A stretch of 23,370 bases of DNA from Strigomonas culicis (Eukaryota > Euglenozoa > Kinetoplastea > Trypanosomatida > Trypanosomatidae). Position numbers and translations under genes: made by a program. Positions 8,136 through 16,217 of the stretch are shown in pieces. Location: positions 1 to 23,370 of the forward strand of contig AUXH01000288.1 of NCBI GenBank assembly GCA_000482145.1. The letters run 5' to 3'. How positions within the stretch are numbered: the stretch's first letter is position 1; every line of letters begins with the position of its first letter. The notes beneath the pieces were generated by a model that had not been told where the DNA came from, searched no databases, and saw nothing but the letters and a program-made list of their open reading frames with translations.

Positions 8136-9110
8136 AAAAAAGGACATGAAAAGAGTAGACAGAGAGGGAACGCGGTCACATATGGACAACTGCTCACATT
8201 CTATAAATAAGAATTGCGAGTCATCTATGTATAAAAATAAAACATATGAGAGGTGCTTTTCTTTTTTCTTTAACCTCATAAACAATTATTATAAAAGAAG
8301 AATGAAAAACAACTGCAAAAAAAGAACATACGCGTTTACTAATGTTACATAGTAGTTGCTGCGAGCAGTCGAACCTAGCTCCAAAGACGGCAGTGAACAG
8401 TTTTTTGATAGTTTAGTATAAAAAAGAAGAAGTAATTCAGCGATCGGCCAACACATTTTTTTGTATAAATAACAATAATAAATGTGTTTTCATTCAAGTA
8501 CAAACTAGAAGAATGTGGGAAAACAATATTTAAAAGACAAAATCATTCAAAACCATTAATAGTTTTTTTTCCTTTATACTACCGTTTTTTTTTTTCAGAT
8601 TGGAATATTACGATATTAAAAACAACTCAAAATTCAAAAGAAACAATGTATTTACATATACCATGTTAGATAATACAACAACACTTTCAACGAAGCGAAA
8701 CAACCTTGTACGTGTGCGGAAGAAAAAAAAGAAATTCAACTGTCTATAGAAACAGTGAGAAAAAGTTAGAAAACCGAGAAGTATGAATGAAGCAACATAC
8801 AAGCAAAAAAGATACATACATATTATGTTTTTTTGCATTGTAATAACCTTTAATTTATAATCGAAAAAAAAAATAGAGACCAGAACAAAGAAAGCACTGT
8901 TTATACGTGACTAAACGAAAAGAAGGTAATAATGAGCAAAAAAAGCGAACAAAGGGAAAACAAAAAGAAACAATCCTTATAATTCGATTATAGTAGAATA
9001 AAAAAAAACAATAATTCAAAAGTGTAAGTTAACGAAAGAACACAAAAAACACGTTGAAAAGAACGATGTCATTTCAAAACAGTATATCATTGTTCCGAAT
9101 GCGTTCTCTC
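8136..9110. other. AT-rich spacer between array genes 4 and 5
   Basis: Holds the conserved spacer element at 8347-8394, T-runs near 8563 and 8585-8595 and several A-runs. The plus-strand open frames here are AT-driven and unsupported. Nothing else seen. Confidence 0.5.
8347..8394 (-). repeat. Conserved spacer element, copy above array gene 5
   Basis: Plus strand ACATAGTAGTTGCTGCGAGC then AGTCGAACCTAG. Closest to the copy at 6636. It lies about 238 nt above the acceptor at 8108, the same spacing as its neighbours. Confidence 0.45.
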
Positions 9111-9212
9111 GAATTTGAAACATCTCCATTCATTGCTCGTTGTCTGCGCTGCGGCATCGTCGGCAGTTTCACGTGACTCACCACAGCTGACAATTCACGG
9201 CGGTGGTCCTAC

Positions 9213-9680
9213 TCAGACGTCCCTATCGCAAAAGAAATTGTTAATGAAGGTCGGGGGAAGACGCGGTACCTTCATTCTACTGTGTTGCGAACGAGGGGTT
9301 GCATTCATCCTCACCGCTTCCGAGAGCCGTCTCTGTGGCGTCTCATCGTCCATTAGGATGGCCTTGGGCTCTTGAGGGCGGGCACCCACCGCACCGATGT
9401 CGGCGCTGCCGCTGCTCTCGCTGGTGAGGCCGACATCGCACCCCGGCGGTGGTAACACGGACGGCCGGCACTTGACCTGGAACGTGGCGATGGGTGCGTC
9501 CTCTTCCTCTGTGCTCGACTCGTCACCGCTGTAGTCGTGGAATACCGGCAGCGCAACGCACTCGACGCGGAACCTTCCCCTCCTGCCCCTAAAGGCTGGT
9601 CGGTTAGCGGTCGCGTGGGAGGCCGTACCGCATTCCGAGTTATCATTGTCATGTCGGGAGAGGTGGGAGAACGCGGACAT
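9213..9680 (-). CDS. Array gene 4: short member ending at aligned TGA
   Basis: Predicted 155-residue protein starting MSAFSHLSRHDNDNSECG, with no frameshift. Segments in order: FRVECVALPV (about 37-46), EEEDAPIATFQVKCRPSVLP (about 60-80), acidic patch LTSESSGSAD, TPQRRLSEAVR (about 118-128, the VPQRRLAEA equivalent), and LPPTFINNFFCDRDV at the end. It stops at TGA precisely where array gene 5 stops. Unlike gene 5, a second TGA follows six codons later. The intact frame through five family blocks suggests it is still made as a short form lacking the C-terminal VxF tail. Start is the first ATG after the acceptor. No membrane segment; composition suggests disorder. Function unknown. Confidence 0.75.
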   Translation of the reverse strand: MSAFSHLSRHDNDNSECGTASHATANRPAFRGRRGRFRVECVALPVFHDYSGDESSTEEEDAPIATFQVKCRPSVLPPPGCDVGLTSESSGSADIGAVGARPQEPKAILMDDETPQRRLSEAVRMNATPRSQHSRMKVPRLPPTFINNFFCDRDV

Positions 9681-9718
9681 GGTCCCAGACGGTGTCCACG
9701 TAGCGTATATGGCTAGAT

Positions 9719-9765
9719 GTGTACACGTAGAGAAAGTTTAGATACTGTTGGTGGAGAGAGAAAAT
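9719..9765 (-). promoter_or_regulatory. Trans-splice acceptor and leader start of array gene 4
   Basis: Minus strand TTTCTCTCTCCACCAAC then AG at 9746-9745. The 64-nt leader starts TATCTAAACTTTCTCTACGT, a near-consensus leader block. No ATG before 9680. Confidence 0.7.
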
Positions 9766-9774
9766 GAAGAGGGG

Positions 9775-10731
9775 GGGGTTAAAAAAAAGATGACCATAGT
9801 AGACGTACAGGGAAAGTGGTTATGCCAGTCTCACACTTACAATTCAGAATGATGGTCGTATAACTCTTCTCCATGTTACAAATGTGAATACATACAGGCA
9901 GAAATGTATTTTTTTTTCTAAAGTACTTATTCCAATTAATTTGTATCCTACGATATACCTTTTCAAAAGAAGAACATATATGAATGAAGAAAGCACGCTG
10001 CAAAATGCATATTTTATAATAAAAGTATTGCACGGAAACAGCCTGGAGTAGTCTCCTGCAGATGTCAAGACCGTAGTTACACCTTTGTTTACATTCTGCA
10101 TTAAAAGTGAAAACCAAAAAAGAAGAAGAAAAGGATACAGTTATATTCATAAAGATATATATTAAAACTAGAGTACATCCAATCTGATAGAAACCTATCA
10201 ACAATGAGGGAATAACAAGAAGAATAAAAAGAAAAGGCCTCTTATACATACGTTTACAATTTGGGGGTTTGCTTGAGTGATTCTTTTACGCATATATCAC
10301 TCTGCATTTTGACGTTAGTGGTTTAAAAACTTTTTTTGATAGTAAAAGTAACGGAAATCTCAACGTGAGTCTCTCCGTGAAAAGCAATATTTGATAAACA
10401 ACAGGTGAAAGAGTAATGGAAAAAAAAAAGAAGACGAGACGTGAAATAATAAAAAAAGATGAAAAAGAAAACGCTTTAAATCATACATAAAAGAGCGAAT
10501 TTTTCATTCCAGAGTAAATCAAATTACAACAAGAGTGAACGAAAAAACACACTCCATATGTTATGCCGTATTGAAAAACTGTACACACGTTACAGTCAAT
10601 AATAAAAAAAAAACGAACGTGAAAAAGAGATGACTAGAAGACAGCAATACAAATTAATAAACATCATTTTATCTGATAAACATATTTTTGTATAGTTCTA
10701 TGATCCTGCAAGGTACATACTGGCGTACGTG
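9775..10731. other. AT-rich spacer between array genes 3 and 4
   Basis: Holds the conserved spacer element at 10031-10083. The 156-codon minus-strand open frame at 9779-10249 is AT-driven, has a Phe/Ile/Leu-rich spacer-like composition and overlaps that element, so I do not call it a gene. Many A-runs towards 10420-10610. Confidence 0.5.
10031..10083 (-). repeat. Conserved spacer element, copy above array gene 4
   Basis: Plus strand GGAGTAGTCTCCTGCAGATG then TCAAGACCGTAGTTAC. Most similar to the copy at 13721 (GGAGTAGCTTCATGCACATG then TCAATACCGTAGTTG). It lies about 285 nt above the acceptor. Confidence 0.5.
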
Positions 10732-11622
10732 TTAGAACTTCTTCTTCGCTTTGCAGACATGTATGAATTCTGTACCCTCCGTGAAGCACACCAGCGGGTC
10801 ACGACGGGTGGATGGCCACGTTTCCGCAGAGCTGCCGTCGTCATGCCTCCAGCGCATTCCCTTTCTGTGTGTGCTAGGCTCGCTCGGCGTCACGGAGTGG
10901 AGGTTGCTGTCCTTCCGGTTGATAGGGGCTATGACCGCTCTGCCGTGCCCACCGACGACCTCAAGCTCCCCCCACCGACAGCTTCTACTGTTGCCATCGT
11001 CACTATCACTGCTGGCATCCATGTCCTGCAGCCGTCGCCGGAGGAGCCACGGCACTCTGGGCAGCCTCACGTGCGGCGCCGCAGGCGGCGTGCCGGCGCC
11101 GGTGCTTACCTTTCGGCCTCGCCCGTCAACATGGGTGTCCGCCCGCGGTGATGGGGGGGACAGGGCGCCGCCGGCACAGAGGAGCAGGTCCGTCTTGGTG
11201 AGGAAGAGCGGAAGTGGCGGCATCGTCCGCCCACCCCCCGGAGGCTTCACGGCGGCTGCTTTTGCGAGCCGCCGCTGTGGCACCGTCTTCCACCGGAGTC
11301 CGTCTGCTCGATCATAGAGTTGCGTACTAAACACGGACGCGTCAGTGCTGCCGCCGTCGCTGGAGAGGTCGTTGTCGGACGCCATAGGCGATGGGGCGTA
11401 CAGGTGGGACTTGGCGCGTCGCGCGGAGAGAGCCGGCGTGTGCTGCTTTGGGCTCGACTCCGTGAACTTCAGGCGCTCCATCAACGGCGGCCGTGACACA
11501 CACGCCGCGAGGTAGCGCCCCGCACCGCTCCGTGACGTGGGCCGCTTCGCGTTCACGAGGGACGACACCCCACATGCCCCGCCAGCGCTGTCGCGGCGGG
11601 AGAGCCGAGAATAGGCGGACAT
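10732..11622 (-). CDS. Array gene 3: full-length member of tandem family
   Basis: Predicted 296-residue protein starting MSAYSRLSRRDSAGGACG, the first ATG after the acceptor. Segments in order: YLAACVSRPPLMERLKFTES (about 38-57, shared with array gene 2), DNDLSSDGGSTD acidic patch, VPQRRLAKAAAVKPP, MPPLPLFLTKTDLLLC, a basic/Pro-rich middle with LLRRRLQDMDASSDSDDGNS, and the C-terminus STRRDPLVCFTEGTEFIHVC followed by KAKKKF. VCF is at 278-280 and the second hydrophobic pair FI at 286-287. Ser, Asp and Arg are abundant, and there is no signal peptide or membrane segment. Its last 24 codons are strongly conserved at DNA level with array gene 1. Function unknown; the tail looks like a short linear docking motif. 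Confidence 0.82.
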   Translation of the reverse strand: MSAYSRLSRRDSAGGACGVSSLVNAKRPTSRSGAGRYLAACVSRPPLMERLKFTESSPKQHTPALSARRAKSHLYAPSPMASDNDLSSDGGSTDASVFSTQLYDRADGLRWKTVPQRRLAKAAAVKPPGGGRTMPPLPLFLTKTDLLLCAGGALSPPSPRADTHVDGRGRKVSTGAGTPPAAPHVRLPRVPWLLRRRLQDMDASSDSDDGNSRSCRWGELEVVGGHGRAVIAPINRKDSNLHSVTPSEPSTHRKGMRWRHDDGSSAETWPSTRRDPLVCFTEGTEFIHVCKAKKKF

Positions 11623-11666
11623 CGCGAGAGACCAGAAGAGCCTCGTGTATACTAGCGAGAAGAATA

Positions 11667-11735
11667 GGTACACGTAGAGAGGGTATAGGCTCTGTAGGAG
11701 GGGAGAGAGTGAGAGAAAAGTGGAGAAACACATAA
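11667..11735 (-). promoter_or_regulatory. Trans-splice acceptor and leader start of array gene 3
   Basis: Minus strand pyrimidine tract TTTCTCTCACTCTCTCCCCT then CCTACAG, AG at 11693-11692. The 69-nt leader starts AGCCTATACCCTCTCTACGT and continues GTACC, the consensus leader block. No ATG before 11622. Confidence 0.72.
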
Positions 11736-12459
11736 TTCTGATAGAAGAGGGGCGATGATGCCAAGCTCAACTTTACCATCTAGAGCAACAATGGCATTAG
11801 GCTTCTGTATGATGAAAACATGGATGTACGTAGAAACACAGATGTATTTTAAGTTTAATGGTTGATCTTTTATTTCTCGTATATTTTACGTTTTACGATA
11901 CGAAGAAAGAGCTTTCTACAATTCAATCTTTGCTTGAATTTGCTCTTTACGCACGTATTCTCTCGCTTTTTTGCTTTATTGCGTCATGAACGTATATATT
12001 CTTCACTAGTAAAAAAAAAATCTTAACCACCGTACCTCTTTAAGAAAAGAAGGTGCTGGAGTACTGCAAAAAAAAAAAAAGGTTACCTGAAGATAAAAAC
12101 ACAAAATAAAAAGAGAAAAAGGAAAAAAAGTAAATTGAGGTGCATACTGTAGAGTTAGTTACATGAAAGAAAAACTAAATGAAAAAATCACTTCATAGCT
12201 TATATCATATTGAACGAAAACACAAACTATGTGATCGAAAAAAAAAACATTTAATAGGAATAAGAATTATTATACATACATGTAGATGCAAAAGTTTTTC
12301 CAAACAAAAAAGGGGGAAGAAAGGGATAAAAACAGAATTCCAACTACGGAGCATTATTTACGCCGTTAAAAAATGTTTTGCATAATTCCATTTTTGCTTT
12401 CAAAGGTTTAAAGTATAACATACATTAGGTTTTGGCGAGACACAAAGAGGTAGGTTGTA
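11736..12459. other. AT-rich spacer between array genes 2 and 3
   Basis: A-runs at 12010-12018 and 12067-12079 and Lys-rich spurious frames on the plus strand. I looked for the conserved spacer element at the expected distance (11900-12000) and did not find a convincing copy. Confidence 0.5.
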
Positions 12460-13347
12460 TTACTGCCGCCTCTGCGCCTTGCAGACGTGTGTAAACTTGG
12501 TGCTTTCCGTGAAGCACACAAGAGAGCATCGTCGGACCGAAGGCCGCGTGCGGAGGGGTCTCCCGCCCATGGGGCTCCAGTACAGCTTCTTCGTGTGTAC
12601 CCTGAGCGCGGTCAGCATTGCCGGCGGAAGGCCGGTGCCGGCTCCGTCGATCTCACCGTCCGCCGCACTGTCCTCCTCACCAGCTGCCTCCGGTTGTGTG
12701 CACTCAACGCACGTCATGTCGACGTTAGCATTGGTGTTGCCACAGTTGGCATCTACGTCGTCCAGCTGCGCCGCGTTTAGCGGAGGCACTTCGGGTGCGC
12801 TCTTCAGTGCGGCGGGGGCGGCAGCGCCCTCCTTCTTATCCTGCCTAGCGCCATGGGCGTCCTTCTGTGCGGTCCGTAACTTCTGCGGTGCTGCTTCACA
12901 GGTATCTACAGGAGGGGGGAGGAGAGGGGGGAGCGGACGCAGCTTCTGCCGACTGCCAGAGGGGGGCGGGGTACGGTTCGCGGTGGCCACTTGGGCGAGC
13001 TGCCGCTGCGGCACGGACACCTTCAGCGATGCGCCATGGCGCTCCAGCAAGCGTATCTGCACCACAGACAGTTCACTGAGGCTGCCGTCTTCGGACCGTC
13101 CGCACAGCGCGGCCGATGGCGCGTACACGTGGGAATTAGCGCGCCGCTTGGGGGCAGGCGATGCGTGCTGCGTGGCGCTAGACGCGGTGAACGGCAGTCG
13201 CTCCATCAGAGCGGGCTGTGACAGACATGCCGCGAGATAGGATTCTGCGGTGCTGTACGATGCGGACCGCTTCGAGATCGCGCGTGACGGCACCGCATAC
13301 CCCCAGCCATCACTGTCGCGGCGGGATACGAAGGGAAAGACCGACAT
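12460..13347 (-). CDS. Array gene 2: full-length member of tandem family
   Basis: Predicted 295-residue protein starting MSVFPFVSRRDSDGWGYA. Segments: SYLAACLSQPALMERLPFTA (about 35-54), SEDGSLSELS, VPQRQLAQVATANR, LRPLPPLLPPP, a Lys/Ala-rich insert (QKDAHGARQDKKEG), AQLDDVDANCGNTNANVDMT, an acidic stretch EEDSAADGEIDGAG, KKLYWSPMGGRP, and the C-terminus VRRCSLVCFTESTKFTHVC then KAQRRQ. VCF is at 277-279. Here the second hydrophobic pair is FT rather than FI. The start is the first ATG after the acceptor. Cys residues are scattered and do not form a recognisable zinc motif. Function unknown. Confidence 0.82.
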   Translation of the reverse strand: MSVFPFVSRRDSDGWGYAVPSRAISKRSASYSTAESYLAACLSQPALMERLPFTASSATQHASPAPKRRANSHVYAPSAALCGRSEDGSLSELSVVQIRLLERHGASLKVSVPQRQLAQVATANRTPPPSGSRQKLRPLPPLLPPPVDTCEAAPQKLRTAQKDAHGARQDKKEGAAAPAALKSAPEVPPLNAAQLDDVDANCGNTNANVDMTCVECTQPEAAGEEDSAADGEIDGAGTGLPPAMLTALRVHTKKLYWSPMGGRPLRTRPSVRRCSLVCFTESTKFTHVCKAQRRQ

Positions 13348-13387
13348 GACGAGAGAATAGATCAGTGTACAGTGGGTAGCGTAGATA

Positions 13388-13445
13388 GATACACGTAAAA
13401 GAGAACTAGATTCTGTTGATGGAGAGAAAAAGAGGAGTGCGGGAG
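13388..13445 (-). promoter_or_regulatory. Trans-splice acceptor and leader start of array gene 2
   Basis: Minus strand CACTCCTCTTTTTCTCTCC then ATCAACAG, AG at 13414-13413. The 65-nt leader starts AATCTAGTTCTCTTTTACGT and continues GTATC. A later leader segment TACGCTACCCACTG is identical to that of array gene 8. No ATG before 13347. Confidence 0.7.
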
Positions 13446-13449
13446 GGGG

Positions 13450-14492
13450 TGAATAAAGTGATGATGATAGCAAACATGAAAGAGGGACAGTCATGTCATG
13501 TCACCCTCAGCACCGAGAGTGATTGTGATGCTTTCTTCTTGACACATGTAAAGTGAATACACAGAGACAGAGATGTAGATTGACGAATAGATAGACTTTC
13601 AAAAACTGTGTAGCACTTCTACTTCCGTTATATGTTACGATTTACCAAATGTAGGGGGAAAAAAAACATCGATGAAAAACAGCGTAAATTATAATAGTGT
13701 AGAAATCATTTTTTTGTTGTTGTACGGTATCAGTAGGGAGTAGCTTCATGCACATGTCAATACCGTAGTTGTACTTTTTTGGAGATATCCTTAAAAGAGG
13801 AAATGGAAAAGAAAAAAAGAAAGAAATATATATAAAAATATACATATATACACACAGAAAAAAGAAATACACTTTTAAGCAAAGCGGGAAAGCTATGAAA
13901 AGGAAAAAAAACATTTTTTGAATTGTGTTTGCATTCACTAGAAGGACATTTGGACTCCTTTATTAGTCTCCTTTTACGGTTCAATGATTCGTTAGCGTTC
14001 TGCAAGACTCGTTCATAAACAGATACTTCAACAAGAGTACACCCGTGAATAACCAAAAATAAAAAAAAGGGGTGCCGTGTAATGTCAAACGAAAAAAAAA
14101 GGAGGAAAAGGGAGCAAAAGTAGAAATAAAAACTATATATCTGTATATAAATCGTCTTTAAAAAAAAAACGAACGATAAATGCAAGAACAAGGAAAAAAA
14201 AAATAAGCAAAGAACTTCCAAAAATGAAGTAAAACAACTCAATAGGAAGAAAAATGAAAAACAAACAAAAATAATAGTTTTATAAAATGTATATGATTGA
14301 AACACAAAAAACAAAAGGAAGAAAAAAAAAAGAGTATTTAATTAGAAGCATAACTACCTCTTGTTCAACACATTCTTGTCTCACTGTATCCTTCCTCTCC
14401 TACTTGGAACGTACTCACTACATTACATAAAAGTTGAATTCATACTTTTACGCAGACTCATGTTCCCGAAAAAGCATACAGTGGCCTGTGCG
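13450..14492. other. AT-rich spacer between array genes 1 and 2
   Basis: Holds the conserved spacer element at 13721-13774. The 185-codon minus-strand frame at 13757-14314 is Phe-rich because of T-runs on that strand, lacks a plausible protein pattern and is rejected as a gene. A-runs at about 14090, 14160 and 14195. Confidence 0.5.
13721..13774 (-). repeat. Conserved spacer element, copy above array gene 2
   Basis: Plus strand GGTATCAGTAGGGAGTAGCT then TCATGCACATGTCAATACCG. Similar to the copy at 10031 and, through AGTAGGGAGTA/AGATGGGAGTA and GTCAATA/GCCAATA, to the copy at 1437. It lies about 307 nt above the acceptor. Confidence 0.5.
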
Positions 14493-15323
14493 TTAGTGCC
14501 TCTTCTTCGCCTTGCAGAGGTGTATGAAATCTGTGCCCTCCGTGAAGCTCACCCACGGGTGACGGCGGGTGGAGGGCGGCATGTCACTGCAACGTGTCGG
14601 GTAGGGCTTGTAGTAGTGCTCAGATTGTGTCTTACTGTAACTACGTGGTGCCGGGATCTCGTTGGGAGTGACGGTGCGCAGATCACTAGCGGCACTGTCA
14701 ACTACACGAGTGACTCCAAACTCTGTATAGTAAAAGTGCGAACTACAGTCCGCGTCACTCTTATCCTTTACATCCACATCCTGCAGCTGTGAGACGGTGT
14801 CTTCCTTTCGGCCCTCTCCGCTGTCACTGACGTCCATCCGCGGTGGTAGAACCACTCGTACCTCGCCCTCACCGGGAGTATTATCCATGAGGAAGGGGGG
14901 GAGCCGGGGCACCTGCGCTGCGCCGCCCGCGGAGGTGGCAACGAGGTTCACGCTCACCTCCGCGAGCCGCTGCTGGGGCAAGGACCGCCGCAGCGTTGCG
15001 TCCGCGCCTTCGTTCAAGTGGGTACGCCACATGTCGAGGTCGCTGCCGCTGCCGCCATCGTTCGACACGTCACTCTCGCCCATCGCAGGAAGAGAGGCGT
15101 ACGGATCGAACACGGTGGAGCTCGTGGAGAGAGGCGTCTCGTCCTCTCTGGAGCTGGACTCGAGGGAGCTCAGACTCTCCTTGAAGGGTAGGAGTGCGGT
15201 GCACGCGACGAGAGAGCATCCTGTCGTGCCGCGCGACGCGGTCCGCCTAGCGGTCACGCAAGACGACACATCGCATTCCGTGTCATCTCTGTTGCGGCGA
15301 GAGAAGCGGGAAAACGCAGACAT
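14493..15323 (-). CDS. Array gene 1: full-length member, first in transcription order
   Basis: Predicted 276-residue protein starting MSAFSRFSRRNRDDTECD. Segments: SLVACTALLPFKESLSSLES (about 32-51), SDVSNDGGSGSDLD acidic patch, LPQQRLAEVSVNL, VPRLPPFLMDNTPGEGEV, LPPRMDVSDSGEGRKED, LQDVDVKDKSDADCS, YYKPYPTRCSDMPPS, and the C-terminal tail TRRHPWVSFTEGTDFIHLC then KAKKRH. VSF is at 258-260, the hydrophobic pair FI at 266-267, and Arg at 275. This order V-x-F, five residues, two hydrophobics, then Arg is close to the extended RVxF/phi-phi/Arg arrangement known from protein phosphatase 1 regulators, but the basic residue normally just before V is replaced by W. It has the best-preserved consensus of all family blocks and is a good reference copy. 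Confidence 0.84.
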   Translation of the reverse strand: MSAFSRFSRRNRDDTECDVSSCVTARRTASRGTTGCSLVACTALLPFKESLSSLESSSREDETPLSTSSTVFDPYASLPAMGESDVSNDGGSGSDLDMWRTHLNEGADATLRRSLPQQRLAEVSVNLVATSAGGAAQVPRLPPFLMDNTPGEGEVRVVLPPRMDVSDSGEGRKEDTVSQLQDVDVKDKSDADCSSHFYYTEFGVTRVVDSAASDLRTVTPNEIPAPRSYSKTQSEHYYKPYPTRCSDMPPSTRRHPWVSFTEGTDFIHLCKAKKRH

Positions 15324-15362
15324 GGCGAGAGGCGCTGTCCGTGTACAGTAGGTAAAGAGGAT

Positions 15363-15428
15363 GTCTACACGTGGAGGGGTTTAGGCTCTTTAGGTGGAGA
15401 GAGGGTAAGGAGAAGGGAGGGGAGAGAT
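15363..15428 (-). promoter_or_regulatory. Trans-splice acceptor and leader start of array gene 1
   Basis: Minus strand pyrimidine tract CTCCCCTCCCTTCTCCTTAC then CCTCTCTCCACCTAAAG, AG at 15389-15388. The 64-nt leader starts AGCCTAAACCCCTCCACGTG and continues TAGAC. No ATG before 15323. Confidence 0.68.
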
Positions 15429-15429
15429 G

Positions 15430-16217
15430 ATGAATAGGAGACGTCGTGTGGAAAGGGGCATCTCAGGCTCATCCATATTGTATCCGCTGATTGTGGCGCT
15501 ACCCTTCAGAGGATTATAAGAATGAATGCGCAAATATAGTGTCTTCGTGAGAACCTTCAAAGATGTTATTTCTTTTCGCATTCTTCAATCAATAGATTCA
15601 TTTTTCATTTTTGATCAACGTATATTTGTATTTATTCGTATAGTTGTACATATATATATATATATTGCTACAGATTCAACCGCTTGTTTTGATTAGAACA
15701 TCCGATGAATTAATTGAATATGAGAAACATGAATCTCACAATGGGGCAAAGCAAAGAAGTAGAAAGATTCCCGGAAACAACTCTCACATTTGTGCATGTG
15801 AAGATACACCAGCATTCGTTTTTGTGTGTTGTAATCGCTCAAATGGAAAAATTAAAAGGGGGGAAACAACTGAGAAAAAAAAAAGAGGAAGCACGAACAC
15901 TCAAATATATAGATGAGATAAAAATAAAAAAAAGAGAAGAACAAATGAATGGATGATGAAGTAAGAAAAACAAAGAGAAAAAAGTACTCAACCATTGATA
16001 ACAGCGAAAAAAGAGAAAGAGGTAAAATAGAAAGGGGAACGAAAAAAAACGTATATCCGCAACCATACTGTTCTATACCTTTTTGTACGGAAGGTGGTAA
16101 TAACGGTAACCAGAATTAGAATATACATATATATATATATATAAGTAACAAAGAAGAGATGAAGAGAAAGAAATGATTCCGCATTTAGAATCGTACTGAC
16201 ATCCACATCGAGAGCGG
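15430..16217. other. AT-rich spacer between the 464-residue gene and array gene 1
   Basis: TA runs at about 15651-15664 and 16127-16142, and A-runs near 15878. It lacks a clear copy of the conserved spacer element. Plus-strand frames at 15644-15956 are Lys/Glu/Arg-rich and unsupported. Confidence 0.5.

Noticed and set aside
3893..9215. Reassigned stop codons, as in Blastocrithidia (TGA as Trp)
   Set aside because: All the long genes in the window are open without internal TGA and end in normal stops, and Trp is coded by TGG in them. Read-through of TGA in array gene 4 meets a second TGA six codons later.
9779..10249. 156-codon minus-strand frame above array gene 4
   Set aside because: AT-driven composition without a family match. 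A short similarity to the frame above array gene 2 (YG-D-C-LL) is explained by the shared spacer element.
10732..11733. Longer proteins starting upstream of the chosen ATGs in several array genes
   Set aside because: The extra codons are pyrimidine-tract translations (Ser/Leu/Phe/Pro) that lie before or across the acceptor AG. Where checked (array genes 8 and 9 and the surface-protein gene) the extended frame opens with GTG or TTG, not ATG.
12455..13240. Long plus-strand open frame (261 codons) opposite array gene 2
   Set aside because: It lies fully antisense to a conserved family member. It arises from the GC-rich codon pattern, has no acceptor-like tract upstream on its strand, and no similar frame is conserved opposite every copy.
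13757..14314. 185-codon minus-strand frame in the spacer above array gene 2
   Set aside because: Its Phe/Leu/Ser-rich sequence is produced by T-runs, it has no conserved counterpart in other spacers, and it covers the repeated spacer element.
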